From: Phoronis australis
Lineage: Eukaryota > Phoronida > Phoronidae
Assembly (NCBI GenBank): GCA_002633005.1
Contig: NMRA01000209.1
Coordinates: forward strand, 318,569 to 382,568
Reading direction: 5' to 3'
DNA length: 64,000 nucleotides
Shown: piece by piece, positions 35,001 to 50,000 of the stretch
How positions within the stretch are numbered: position 1 is the first letter of the stretch
Layout of the letters: the number at the start of each line of letters is the position of its first letter
Notes under the pieces: generated by a model
Seen by the model: only the letters and a program-made list of their open reading frames with translations
Databases searched by the model: none
What the model was told of the DNA's origin: nothing
Made by a program: the position numbers and the translations under genes

Positions 35001-38000
35001 TGCTCTTGAGTCTCCACGTAAACAAAAGCAGCGCCATCTATCATTTATAAGCACGCATGCCAGTTGATTTACGTACATATCTTTGTAATAAGCAATAATC
35101 ATCAATGCCGTTTTCAGAGAATGGTAATTAATAATGCTGTCTGCCTTTTCTCCAAAATACAATGTTTTTAGGCCGTGTTTCGCAAGCTAATTATATGTTC
35201 CAAGAGCCCCCTATTGGCAGAAGAGGCAACTGAGAACATGCAAAAGGACGAAGTGCAGTTCGTGTAATGGTTCGTACGCAAAAACTACATTAGAGGCAAG
35301 ATTTTTCATTTTAGATTATGAATAGGTTAGGAATGACTGAACAAATTATTATGGAGTCAATTTCAGGAAAGGTGCGTTATGGACGCTACAGAGTGACAAA
35401 TTTGGCCGAAAATGGCTTCAGTGAAAACCTAAAAAGTAGCCGTTTTTGCCTCACGAATTCAAAAATAGATGTTGAAAGTTATGTCATTACATTATTCAGT
35501 CATTGGCCTTTCAATTCGTATTATTCGTCTGTTTTGTCCTTACCAAACATGCTAGTAAAATGCATTCAAACATGCCTACTTCGACGCCCAGTTTTGTTGC
35601 AAAATGGAAGTACAGGTCATAAAAAGAAAGATAATGAATGAAAATTCTTAAAAAGTGAGGTTTTTCTACATCTCAACAAACCAAACTCATATGCTTAGTT
35701 TCAAAAAATCGGTGATTTTGGGTATAGACTTTACCTGTTGGTTTTTATATGGAGTCACTCTTAAGTAGTTGCTGTAAAAAGTTGTCTTAAATAACTAAAA
35801 TACAACATGCAAACGACACAATGCTCTGTCTAGACGGCTCATGTGAGTCACTAAATTGTCGCTTGACCATCTGGACAATTTCACAAATTCTAAGGACATG
35901 GGAAGGATACATTTTGTTTGGAGTGGCGCTTATAAATTTAATAATTTTCGTTTTTTTCATATTTAAATCCTTCATAGAAAGCGTCACTCTTTGCCTTGTC
36001 GGGGATTATTACTATAAGCGCTGATAAGTCTGAAAGTTATAAGGCATTATGAAATAGAAATAATGACTCCCTTGGCACAATTACAGCTATTAAATATCCC
36101 TTGCTACAGTAAAAAGAATTGACGCACACTTGTTGCTTAGCAATCGCCTCCCAGACAAATGATAAAAAGACTTGAACAAGTTTGCTTTGAGTTGGTTCAG
36201 AGAGGCAAATGTAGTAAAACAGAAATGAATTAACAAAAAATGTTTCACTGCGAGGCAGTAAAATGGTGCATATTGCATCCCTCATCAAATCTGTGAAGCT
36301 GGACCGGTTGCACAGACAAACTTATAGACAGTTTTTGGAAAGAATTGTTTTGGCAAAGCTAAACTACTTATTGAGTGCACACAGCTTTTTACGTTTTGGA
36401 GGTACATTCTACCACCACGTTTAAGCAAAGGTACTAGTTTACTTTGGTTTAAAGGGTTTGTTTTTTGCAACGTTGTATGACATATTGGTAATTAAGATCG
36501 ATGACTTCCAGTATGAGCCTATTGGGTATAACAGTATTATAATTATAAAAGCAACAATCTTTTATAAAAGGCGGTATGAAGAAGTGTTACCCATATTTAC
36601 GATTTGCTTGACAAAGACCGAAAGCTTTTTCTTTATAAATCATTTTTGTAATGGGTATGATTTCTCTCCACGCTTTCCTTTGTGCGCATTTTTTCAATTA
36701 AACATACGTTCCAAAAGTATGAAATTTACGATAAGTCTTCCAAACGTCCCTGCAGTGTTAGTATGTTTTACGCGAATAAATGAATATTCCAAATTAATTG
36801 AATGCCTTCACAAAATCAAAACCCATGAGCTGAAGTGAGAATAACAGGTCAACATTATAAAAGCAACCACATGGTGTATACCTGTTTCCTTAATTTTACG
36901 AGTTCAAAGTATTTTCCAGATAAAGTTCCATGCCAAGCAATTAGATCTCCTTGAGTAAATATAGGTTCTAATATTGTTGCCAAATCTGGAAATGCGCAAG
37001 CGCAGGTGCGGTGTGCGTGTGTGGGTCCTTTGTTGTACACCGCTTTCATGTTTTCGATAAGCGTATTAACACTCACAGACTACCGATTGTACCAAGCAGA
37101 GTTGGTCTTAAATCGATCATTGTCTTTGGGAGCTCCCAAAGTCCCAGATTGCTACATGTAGCAAGGTATATCAAGGTAAAAAAGATAACGTCTGCTTTTT
37201 TGTATAGTTGTATGAAAATGTTCAGGACATTTTAAAAGCCAGTATACTAATATCGTTTTTGTCTAAATCACACACACGATAAATGTTTAGGCAAGCACTA
37301 CAACGTCCATCCCACAGAAGTGCAAAGTAAATGTGGAGAGACTGTCAGGATTCTTAAGAACCTCCATTAGTCCCTAGTCTGAAAGGCACGCCTAACTCTG
37401 AAAGTGACAACTTGCCATTTAAAAGACTGGCGAAGTTATTATCGTTGCTGTCCCATTCAAGCATGGATCTGTTAAACGTAAGTCCAACCAGGTCACAGTA
37501 TCGACGAAGTACTTTTTCTGAAAGCAGAAGAAACGTGAAAGTTACCAAAAAACAGCGTCGCATCTCACTGGACATAATTTATCCCTGAAATGTTGTAAGA
37601 AATATAATATGACCACTTAATAGCCAAATTATGTCAAATAGTGACATAAAAAATTCGAGTATCGCTCACACGTTATCATTAAGCTGGGGCACGAAGTAAA
37701 AATTGAATTGAACACATATTTAAAGAACAAAATGGAAAATGAACTCCAAAAATGGCGTACATGTAACCGAATAAATAACATGTGATTCTGATCAACACTC
37801 AACCTTTGCAAACAAGTGACACTGAACTTGACCAATTTGACATAGCAGCCTAAAAATGTCTCTGTTTTATAGTTATTGACACGATGGCCTCTGACGACAT
37901 GAAAATAGTTCAAAATCGTCAAGATGAAAGAAATGAGGATTTACACCGCTTGACACTGTAATGTACATATCACAGAAAAGTGTTGGATATATAGGTTGTT

Positions 38001-41000
38001 GATTGATTCCGGTATCATTAAACGTATGAAAAGGAATTCGATCGTTTTGAAGAAAAACTGTAATTCTTGGGCTTCGTCCTCCAGTGATTTTTTTAAAACC
38101 ACCTCGTTATTATAATTCATTTAATAACGCTGGGATCACCCCCATAACCCATGAACATACAAACAAAAAACAGTTGTAAACTAATTCTGTGGTCATTCAA
38201 ACTTTTGAAATCGTGGCGCTTTAATCCATAATACAAAGAGAGCATAGTCACCAGGCGATTGAATTAGATCGTCAGCGTCAACAACAATCGGTTCTTGATG
38301 AAGATCTTGAGTGACGATTCGAAAGGTCCTGTACAGTTCGATATAACCTATCTCGCATGGGTTGAAATGATCCCAACCTGTTTTGCAAGAACAGACTTCT
38401 GACAATCAATTACGCTTGCCCTTAGCATTCCATTTAGAACTGTGAAATCAACACGTAAACACATGTATTTGAGAATACATTATATATGATCAGAGTTCAC
38501 CAATAGTTTTCATTCAACCAAGCATCTTTCCGCACTTTCTTGCTTGGACTCTAAAACCTGTTTCAAACCTATCAACTGTTGCAACTATTTTTTGAAGAGA
38601 CATACCCTCGAAACTATCACAGGCTTGGAAATGTGTGGAACCCTCTTAAAATCTGCTTCTTCGTGTGGCTATACAGTGTAGTTATGGTTGAATTTGATGT
38701 CTGTGGGATGGCAAGGTCCGCCCTTCGACTCTGCTTCGTGAAGCAGTGATTAAGAGTTTGATATGAATGGTTATTTTACATCACAGTGGAGTTAGCTAGT
38801 CGTGCAGTAGTACAGTACATACATGTAGGGTATGATAGAATCACATTAATTAGCCTACATGTAAACAGTGTCGTTTCAATAAAAAATCCCTCAAAAAACA
38901 CGTTCAGTTATGGAGTAAAACACACATCAACGTATAAGCTCTGCCTTATTCTAACAATGCCTCTTGATGCTATTCATATTGTGCAAATATGAGAGGATAT
39001 CGTCAGGTATTATCATTAAAACACAAGAAAAGCTAAATTTTAGTAATGTAGAGATCTCAGACATGGCGGAGATGTTACCAGGAATATGATTCAAAGCGTA
39101 ATCTCGTAATTTCAGAAGTTACATGTACATGTAGCTTCATTTTGTCTCGTGAACGACGTGCTTTTAGCTTCTCCGAAATTTGAAGAATGTCTTGAACGGT
39201 AAGACCTGGAAATTTATGTTAAGAGCAACGTTCTGAGCCCGCCAGTGCCAAAATTCCCCAAGTCTAAGGAACTGTTAAGCTTATTGGCTTAGTTTTTTCT
39301 AGTCACCGTGAGAAACACCTTTTGTGCAGCGGCGAATATTACCCGCAGGCAGTGTTCTATTCAGACACCTATTCAACACATCAGTTATCGGCCTTTCGTA
39401 GTTAGTGCAGTGATCTCGCAGTGACGCAATAGGGGATGAAAAGGCAAATTCATATATCATTTGAAAGGCCTACATTTAAGTGATTGAACCCGAGTTTTCA
39501 TCTTTTGCTACGGCTTTGTTAGCCAAACTTTATCGTTAGTCCAATAAATCTAATAGTCCGGGAGCCAGGGTGCTGGGTTTGACGGATAAAATATTTTTCT
39601 TTGCTGTTTCATGTAGCCTAGAATTAAGTAACCATGATTTAGGGGGTTTACCGTTCGCAACCCTTGAGCATTTTTTTAAATATGCAAGTTAAGGTCAACA
39701 TTATGCAAAATTATATTTTTGCTTATGATTTCCTTACCAAGCACTGCAAGCAGATAATTTTGACGTTTTCACCCATGTTTTGATGGTCAGCAATTTTAAT
39801 AGTGCAAGTTTTTTTGGAGGAGAAACATTGTCAATTCGTAAAACGTATGCAAATTAAAGCCGGAATTGTTCAAAATTCTTCTAGTGCTTATCACTGCGGT
39901 ACCAGGCACCACAGATGAACTATCGTAATATTTGCACCTAAATTCTTTTGGTCCATTTTCATGATATTTGAACCTATTTACCTGCTGTCAATTTGGTTAA
40001 TGAAATCAGTTTTCAAATTGCATGATAAATTTGCATGATTTATGCAAATAAAGGTGCCCGATATTAGAAATTCTGTAAACTTTCTTAAGGGGGCACTGCA
40101 CGTAGATTATTTTGATACCGGTATTTTTACTGATGAATTTAATGTAATCTGTCAATACATCATAAATATAAATAATCTGTAATTTGTTAATATACAATAA
40201 ATATTATTACAAACTCTAGTTTTGTCTGATACCCAGAGTAGATCAAATAGATGACCAAATTGTTTAATTGCATAAACCCAGGACAATAACCATTTGAATG
40301 GAGAACAATCACAAGACGTTTCAAATGCTAATTCGACAATAAGAAAGCGAGAACAGTACAGTATACCATGCCCATAATATTGCGTGAGGTAGAAAATTGA
40401 TGCTGCAACTGCATTTGCTTGAATTTCATTGAGTTTGACCACACCTAATAATCACTAATAAGCACCACGGGCGAGTTGGACGCCATGCGGAATTATAGAT
40501 GGTGAGAGCGATGTGTTTATCGCATCTTTCTTCCATACATAGTCCTCTGGACCTAGTCCTGGTGACATTCCACCACATGACCGTCTGGTAATGGGCTCTG
40601 TTTACGTATACATTCTCTTTGAATGCATCTGATGTCGGTGACAGTTTGGGGGGCGGATATATATATATCCCTTCCTGTTTTTCTTCCCCATACTAGTAGT
40701 CTGGTTCCTGACATCCTGATTCTCTTCATTCCAAAACAGGCACACGTACATTTAGTGGTCTGTTTTATGACATCAGAAAATATGCATTAAAAGTGCCGAG
40801 ACAGGTCATGTCCAGCCTTCAACACTTTCAACGCTGGATCCCTCTCCAACTCCATAGTCGCATGTCATCGTGTTACACCCCTACTGCGCATGGGCAGGGA
40901 GGAGACCTTCACAATATCACTACATGGTTCCACTGTTAACTTAATGTCTGGAACTGTTCTACGCTTACTAGGTGACTTCATGCTTATAGTATTTGAAGTT

Positions 41001-44000
41001 CACATGCACATGTCACGTCCTGTTGCACAACAATGAAGCCCGCTTGTTCGTGGGAAGGCTCCAGATAATAGCTGCTGCCATTGTCCTTATAATATATTAA
41101 TCGACAAGGATCTCCATCAGTGATTATCTACTTATGTTCCTAACGTACTGCTAGCCTTTGTCGAAGCCCGGTAACATTACCGGTCCAATGCTTATTGTTT
41201 CATATACATTAACTGTTCGAGAAGCAATCCTGTCATTGCCAATGTTCACTACTGCGTCTTTGGGATGAACTTTGGGATCCAATTGATCGGTATTGGTATC
41301 TACATGTACGTGTACTTTTGACAGATTCGTGCAATATCCTGGGCTTGAGCATCAAGACCTGCCTTACTTTCTTCCATGTGATAGGTTTTAGTGCAACATC
41401 TAAGGTTACTGCTCTCCATCTCTCCAAGACCTGTTTCAATCTTGTAGGACAAATGGCAACTTGTACCCAGAGCTTAAGAGTATCTTCTTTGAGGACAATT
41501 CCCTTCTATGGCCCCACTGCTGTATTGGCAAATCATGAATGTGGTCCCTGTAAACTGATTGCTCCAAGCCCATTCCAGCATTGGTCCAGGTCACTAAACT
41601 AATTTTACGTTGTTTCTACGGTCTGTGGGAGCGCAGAGCAATAGGGAATAACTTTTTGGAATTTAAGGTTTCAAACTACAGAGCACACACTACACAAATT
41701 ATTTTCTTACTTTATATTCAAAAAAGATTCTGAGAATGTATCGTGTTACAACATTCAAACAGATTTCATGAAATTCATTGACCACAGAAACATGGGTGCA
41801 AATAATTAATTGTAACTAACCTCTGGTGTCTAATGCAGCAGTTAAAAGCACAGGTAGAATTTTGAATATGACAGCTATAATTTGTTTAAATTGAATAATG
41901 ATGCAGAGTCATAATGACCACGAAAACATGTGATAGGTTTGAAAATAAATTATTTGTAACGCCCGTAAGGAAATTATGAGCAGAAACAGTATTTAGAATA
42001 CCGCTATACTTTATTTGTATAAATTATGCAAATTCATCATACAACAACTTTCAAACTGATTTCATTAAATTAGTTAACCAGAAAAACATATATGGAGACG
42101 TTAAAATAGTGTGCATGGGGTGTCTGGTACTTCAGCTACAAGCAAAAGTAGAATTTTGAATAATAACGGGCTTATTTTGCGTTTATTGTGTAAATTCACA
42201 ATCAGACCGGCAGCCTAGAGCACTTAGCATAGATGAACAAGGTACCAACATCTGACCACGGGAGCATTATGTACAGAAATGGACGTCTGCCGTTGTTTGC
42301 ACTATGGGTGTGACCCTTGGGGGCTTTACAAAGGGCCCAAAAATGAGCTAGACTAGATATTAGAGGTACTGGTCAAAACTGATATAAAACGAACAATAGT
42401 ACATCACTGAACACCGAATGACCCATGACACTCTGGAATGGGTCCGGCAGAAACCAAAAAGGACCCCTCAGAAGAGAGCTATCACATGCATTAAAGGTTC
42501 CACATAAAACCAATTCCATATGATTCAATCGATGTCACAGATCACTAAATGCCCTCTGACAGACAAATTACACTTTTTATTGTGCCCGCCAAAAATCTCC
42601 AAAAATCTCAACCACGGCATGCCATTAAAAATTTGAGCTAGAGTAGATTTTTGAGGTACCGGCCAAAACTGATTTAAAGCGAACAATACTACCGCACTGA
42701 AAAATGAATGACCCATGACAGACAAATGGCAATCTGGAATGGGTCCGGCAGAAACCAAAAAGGACCCCCCAAATGAGATAGCACATACATTCGACGTACC
42801 ACACCAAACCAATGTCATGATGTTCAGCACAAGTCAGAAGTCACTACATGTAAATGCCCTATGACAGACAAAATACACACTGGATTGTGCCTGGCAGAAA
42901 CCCTCAAATATCTCAACCACAGTATGTTATCGAAACTTTGAGGTACATTAGATACCCGAGGTAACGGCTAAAACTGTCTTAAAATCAATAATCATGCCAC
43001 ACCAGATGACCCGTGACAGACAATAAATTGTGCTCTGGAAGGCGTCCGCCAGAAACTCAAATAGTCATTTTGCGAGTTTATATCGCGAGATTATGAGACT
43101 TAACTGTGACGTCACGGGAAGTGGGGCAAAATCTTGTCGTTTGGCCATTTGTCCAATACGGTAGCAGAGTGTAGTCTGTTGTTTACTTCGAGTTTTTAAC
43201 CGTTTAGTTCGAAAAATGCCAAACTAGCATTGTTGTTATAACAAATGAATCTTCAGATTCGTACTGCAATACGCTTTATCGCGTTCTGTACTAATTTCGT
43301 CCCATGTATGTTAAACAGGCGGTAGACGAAAGCCGCTACACCTACATTGTAAACTTATCACCTAAATCGGCGCTTACTTTCTTCACTGGTCCTTTCTGCT
43401 TCTAAACATATCTTCGATGAAGCATACCTACGGGAATTCAGATGACTTTGGCCAAAAATTCGACCTCCACTTGGTGGTTACTGTTAGCTTTGACCGCGCG
43501 CGCGATAACCACAGAGTACATGTATTTCATCTGAGTTAGTTGAGCATGAGGCAAAGGCTAGACTGAACAAAGCAAGTGAACTGGCTTGTGACACTTGCAA
43601 AATTGCATGAGAAAATATCAAGTGAAATTTGTAAGTTTTGTGTCCCTTGGACTTTTTGTTCGTAAACAAGCTTGACTTCACGCAACTTCCTCAGAGTATG
43701 TGCTAATTATAACTCCATGTACACATATACATGTTTCATTTGATTTTATTTGCTGTATTTTGAAGTGAGTAAATTTTTATCGGGAAATACTATCGCCCCT
43801 GTATGTCTGGGGCATTCAGGCCTAGACAGGGTTGAGTTCCAATTTCAATCCGTTCACAGCTTCGCACAACATATCAAGTTCACGTTTTCTTCGTCAATTC
43901 ACAGTTATTCCACGATCCATCTACTATCTCTTAAGTTGAGTTAACGTTTTAAGCGTAGAATTCACCATAAGAACTCCAGTAAGGTTTAGCGTGTGTAGCA

Positions 44001-47000
44001 AAGACTCAGGGTAAAACAAGAGCAATATCGCAGGTTTTTCCCTCCTTCCGGTGACGTTACATTGACTTACTAGAAACTCGCATGTGAGCTATTTACACCA
44101 CTTGGGGTACCACAATAAACAATTCCATGTGATTCAAATAGATGTTACTGGTTACCAAATACCCTATGACAGTTAAAACCCACACTGGGTTGTGCTCGCC
44201 AGCCCCAGAAATCACAACTACCTGTAAGTAATTTTGAAAACATATGACTTATTAGATAATTAGTTAACTTTATACGTTTGCGTCTACTGAGCTCTCACAC
44301 TTGTTGTTAAATGGATGATGGCGGAGAGTAGGCATTTTGGAAGCATTTTGGAAAGTACCTGATAACAGTAAAACTTTGGGATAACAGGAACTGTCTAAAA
44401 CCAACCTACTCAGTGAAGTTTAAGAACGCGGATTGTCTAAAATATAAAACGCTAACAAATTTATCAACTGTAAAGATACGTCAGCGACTACACACTGCCA
44501 TTAAATTTGCGCTAGATCGAGGAACCACGAAAATTATTTCCAAAGAGCCCTATCATCCCATTGACTACGAAACAATACCTTAAAAGAAAAGTAACAGACG
44601 TATTTTTAAAAACCTTCTTTAGTCAAAATAAAGTACATGAAATAGTCAGAACAACACTGTCTTTCAAACAGCATAGTAACAGATAATCCACGAGAACATC
44701 AAGCTACTATATGTTTAATGTCAACAGCAGTTTCCTTTTAGTTTTAATACGTTTCAATATCAGATTCGTCACTGCTACTCCAGTTTGATTCCCATTTCCT
44801 CTACCACTTGATCGGCTTGGTTTTGTTGTAAAAGACCAGCACCTTAAAAAGGACATCAGGAACGGCAGATCCACAAAACTATTCGGGAGTGCAGTATCCA
44901 TCTTGTATCTTCCAACCGTAGGTAAGAGGATCCAAACCGTTTCTCCCAGGCCGGCCGAATCCACTTGACCCCAGAGCGAGCCAACATAATGGGCTCGTTT
45001 GGGCGTGTTCAATAGCGGATTTGCAGCGCAAACGAACTACGCATTGCACATGTGCGAGTTACTTCCTGCGCGAAGGCTCATGGGATAGCTTGTGGTCAGG
45101 CATGTCTTGAGCAGGCTGTATAGTGTGTGCATTTGGAGTGATTTGCAAACTGAAAACCATGTTTCATTCTTTTGCTTTATAATACCAAGCAAGTCCTCTC
45201 TCTCGTTTGTAAACACAGCGTAGGTACGTTCAGTGATCGTGTGACCGAGGGCACGACTGTCGTCATGTTCAGTATTGGGACTATCTGCGTTGATTTTGAA
45301 ACCCCCTCCGGTTTCAGACAAGTTGAGAGTTCTTGGGTTGCTTAACTTTTGTAGCTTTCGCCGTGAATATGCTAGACACATTAATTTTAAGAGGAAACTC
45401 CGTCGGAATGTTGTTCTCATATGTCTTTTTTCCACCAGGAAAATGTTCAATGCACACACGATGGCCCCTAGGCAATTACATCGCACTGGATGCCGCAGGC
45501 ATTCAGGGGCGATAGTACATCCTCACAAAAAGTTACTCATTTCAAAATACAGCAAATAAAATCAAATGAACCATATATATAGGAACACGGAGTTATAATT
45601 AACACATACCACGACTCTGGATACAATTTAGTCAGCAAAACTTGAACAAATCGATGAAAATCTGTCGCGGTTTGCTCGAGTTTCTCTCAGTTCCCGGGTG
45701 CCATTTTGATGAAGTTACGTGAAATTACGCATGTTGACAAATAAAAAGTCCAAGGGACACACATCTTACAAGTTTCACCCCTAGCGTCACCCGCTAGCGT
45801 CAGGCGCTTCGCGCAATCTCGCGCTAACGTTTGCCTATCCCACGTAATTCATTTAACATGCTTTGTGGTTATCGCGCCCACGGTGATAAAATCAACGGCA
45901 CCCAAAAATGTGGAGTTGGAATTCTTCGCCAAAGTCAACTTAATTCTCACAACTAAGCTTCATCAAAGATATGTATAGAAGTAGAAAGGACCAATGATGA
46001 AAGTAAGCGTCTTTTTAAATGATAGTTTTAAGTGTAGAATGTATTTTTTACGACATGAAAACTCGAAATCGGTAACCCAAATCCGGTCACGGCCCGTTTA
46101 AAATACACTGAAGTAACGAAATGAGTACAGAAAGCGAATGGAAGTATTGTAGCCCCTATATGGCCAACCGTGGGGCTACGGGTTGCCCACTAGATGGCCC
46201 CGCGTTGGTTTGAATGCGCTAAATCTCCCCTGACTCCTAGCTCTCCTAATGTTGTTAATCCATTTTTCAGGAAGTTCTTGGTTTGCAGGGAACACATAAA
46301 AACTCAGATTTTTATCTCTCTTGTTGTTTTTGAAGCAGCCAGGAACACAACAAGTGGATACCGCTGAGGAACAAAAACATAAAACACAAACACCATTTAC
46401 TGTTTTTTTTTTAAGTATGACGTGAAACTGGGCCTTTTGGTCTAATACTATGAAAACATTTGAAAATTTTTCCGTTGCTTTTATAAACTATATTTTATCA
46501 GTTACAGTTATTACCTTGTTTATTTTCCTATCATCTCGATTAATTTCTCGATTAATATCTTCCTTCGTTGACCTCTTTGACTCCTCCCTTCACTAAATAG
46601 GAGGCATTTGTATTCTTCTAACTTCCTTTCGTCTGGACATCTACGCTTGTTAACTCTGCGAAGAAGCTGATTAGTGTCCCAGATGAATCTTTCACCAGGA
46701 TTTCCAGAGGCCTCACTTTCCCTATACAGTGCCTGTGACGTCACACCCTGTCACTACATGCAGACCAGGCAATGCTGCAGCGAGACCATGTTGTATAGAC
46801 TCTAAAGTCTGAACCATAGCTGTAACGTCTATACGTCAGCGGATATTACCAGATCCACACTCCATTATTACTCGCTCGAAAGGTATTTCTCTGTTGCTCT
46901 TCACTTGTCGTGCGGTCATTGCGATGACAGTTACAATAACACTCTTGTCGAGAAGCCCTGATCAATGCATTGCCATTTGAGTTGGCTACTGTAAGTGGAA

Positions 47001-50000
47001 GGCATGAAGAGTAACGGCTTCTTCGTGGGAGCCTTGAAGATCTGGTGGATGATCAGCTGCCCTGGTACTGCTGTTAGAAAGGCAAATGCAGTTGTCGCCA
47101 TGTGAGACAAGTGTTTTCTTCCCAAGAATTGATCCATATCAGTCTTTCTGCCATTCTTGTAGGAGGAGGGTTGCCAAACTGTCTTAAAATGTCCCGTTCT
47201 GCAACAATTTTTGACAAGTCCTGTCTGGATGTTTACTCTGGGCCATCGATGACGAAAGGTTCGTCTACAGCGCCACACAATTTCCGTCCGCTACTGTACA
47301 GCGAGAGCGTTTTGTATGTATCAAATAAGACATGGACCTCCTTACTTGAGTTCGCACAGACGTAGGCTAGAAGGCAAGATTTTCATAAGATACGATGGTT
47401 CCACTTGAAGGCAGAAACGAATGCAGCAAGAGTCCCCCATGTATTAAGGTCACGTCAATCAATGGAACAAGTGTTCCTGAGAAGCCTCCTTGGAAACCAT
47501 CAAGTTTACCTAGCAACTTGCTTTTTCTGTCTTGATCATGGATCCGTCAGAGTGTGCAATGGACAGTGGGTACTGCGTAATTGGAAATATCATCACATAC
47601 CTCATGTCAAAAACTGAAGTTTCCGAAATGATAACTAGTAAACGAATGAAAACGTCTCGAAGGCTCTCAGCTGTTGACTTGTCCTTGCCCAGAGGCTGCT
47701 TCTTGTTTATGCTTTTTGTGGGAATGTTGTGCACTTTTCGTCTTCTAATTGGCTTTAAAAACCTCTGTTGATCAGTTGAACACTGGTCTTGGAATTCCAG
47801 TTAGAGTTTGCGTCCAGCATCAAGGCACCCGGTTAAGTATTGTTTGGTTTCCTGTTCGACTGCTTTACCAGCAGCAGTATTCTGCAAATAGTCCGATGTT
47901 GCTGCTGTTTCTCAAAAGGGTCAAAGGAATTTGAAATTGCAATCATCAGTTGGTCTTTTTTGTCATGGGTATCTTTTTCAATTCCTCGTAGATGCATTGC
48001 TGGTTCATCTTCAGACTGTAGTCATGCCAGATACCTCAACTCCGTAACAGACATTCCTCGCTTAGTTGATGTAATGCACCATCTTCTAATGGCAGAGTTG
48101 GAATTGTGAGAATTCCTAATTCCTTTCATACGAGGGTCGTTCAATACGTTCTCGGCCTCACCAAGAAAACAGGGACGCAGGTTAATTTCTTTCACACCAT
48201 AGTAAAATTTCATATTTTATAAACTCGTAATTCCTTTCATAGGTGAAGCTGCGTCTCCCTTAACGGTTTTTTCAAGCGTTAAATCTATTGCTGACCTTGA
48301 ATTTTTTTGATGGTGCTTCTAACCGAGAACGCCCCTGATTCCAGAGTCATTCGAGTTTGCGGTGCGACGTTTTTGAGCTGGTCTAGGAAAAGACAATCTC
48401 AGCGAGCGTAATAAGGTCGATCCAGAACAAAAAAATTGTCGATGAGGCCTGGGAGTACTTCTACGTACTTTAATAAAGTTTGCGCGCAAAGCACGCGTCA
48501 GATTCCTGTGGAGATGATTAATCATGTATACAGTACATACATGTACAGTCCTCAGAACTTCGCAGTTGGGCCGAGATTTCCCCACAGTACGTCTCTAAAG
48601 AATGAACTGTACTCAGCCATTTGACTTTGAAATGTTGAATGTGTTTTCAAGAACTCTTCTTGTCTGTCTCAAAGAGATGTGGTGAATTAATCACCTCACC
48701 TACTACCCCTTGTTACCAAAAAACGTCGTTGTTTGTATATATATTTAAATAGCGATGGGACTCCACCGCGTGGCTGCGCACCAAATTAGGGGTGATTTGC
48801 ATTTTATCACGGAGGACATTATATCGGCCATTGACAAATGACTCCGCGAAACTAGAGCATTGAAAGCACGATACACTACACTGAATTTCGACATCATGTA
48901 AAATTTCTTTAAAAAATTACCACTAGGCGAGTTCACGGTCTTACATCTTTACACCTGTCTGCTATTCGATTGTTGTGATAGCATCATGAGAGTAAACACA
49001 GGCTTTAGTGAACGAAAGTTTTCGATAAGTATTTTTTCCTGCGGTCTCGCTTTTTGCAGTTTACTTAAATGCACCACTTTTGTCACCAATTGAGAATATG
49101 TGTACTTCGATTTCCCTGGTGCGATTTTTAACATCTTGTTGTCTAGTTGTTTGGGTTTCCCACCCGAGTACATGTACTTGAACCACATGTAGCAAGGGGA
49201 AGCTGCATGGACAATTGTAGCTCCATTATTTAAGGTCCTTTCTTGGTTTCTGGCCGACTAATTCCAGAGTAAAAGTTGTCTTTCAAGGGTCATTAGGTGC
49301 TCAGTGCAGCACGATTGTTGGTTTTAAATCAGTTTAAGCCGATACCTAGAAGATCTAAATGCCTCAAAAAATGGCATACGGTGGTTGAGATTTTTCAGGG
49401 TTTCTGCCAGGCACAATCTACAGTGCATTTTGTCTGCCGGTCATAGGGCATTCAGTGACCTGGGACATGTACATGCATTCAATTTCATGTAATTGGTTTT
49501 TTGAGGTACCTCGGATGTATGTGCTACCTCAATTTTGGGGGGTCTTTTTTGGTTTTTGCCGGACGCATTCCACAGTGCAATATGTCTGTCATGGGTCATC
49601 CAATGTTCAGTGCGGTACTAATGTTCACTTTAAATCAGTTTTGGCCGATACCTCGATTATCTAGTCTAGCTCAAATTTTTGATGGCATACCGTGGTTGAG
49701 ATTTTTTGGGGTTTCTGCCGGGCCCAATCGAGAATGTAATTTGTGTGTCATAGGGCATTTAGTGATCTGTGACATGTATTGAATCTTATGGAATGGGTAT
49801 TGTGCGGTACCTCGAATGTATTTTGCTAGCTCATTTTTGGGGAATCTTTTTGGTTTCTGCCGGACCCATTCCAGAGTGCAATTTGTCTGCCATGGGTCAT
49901 TTGGTGTTCAGTGCGGTACTATTGTTTGGCCAATACCTCGAAAATCTAGTTTAGCTCAATTTTTATGGCATACCGTGGTTGAGATTTTTGGGAGGTTCTG

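Noticed and set aside
36855-37076. Extra sulfotransferase exon suggested by LIAWHGTLSGKYFEL
   Set aside because: The phase-consistent exon 5 to exon 6 join completes the protein without it, and its splice sites are weak.
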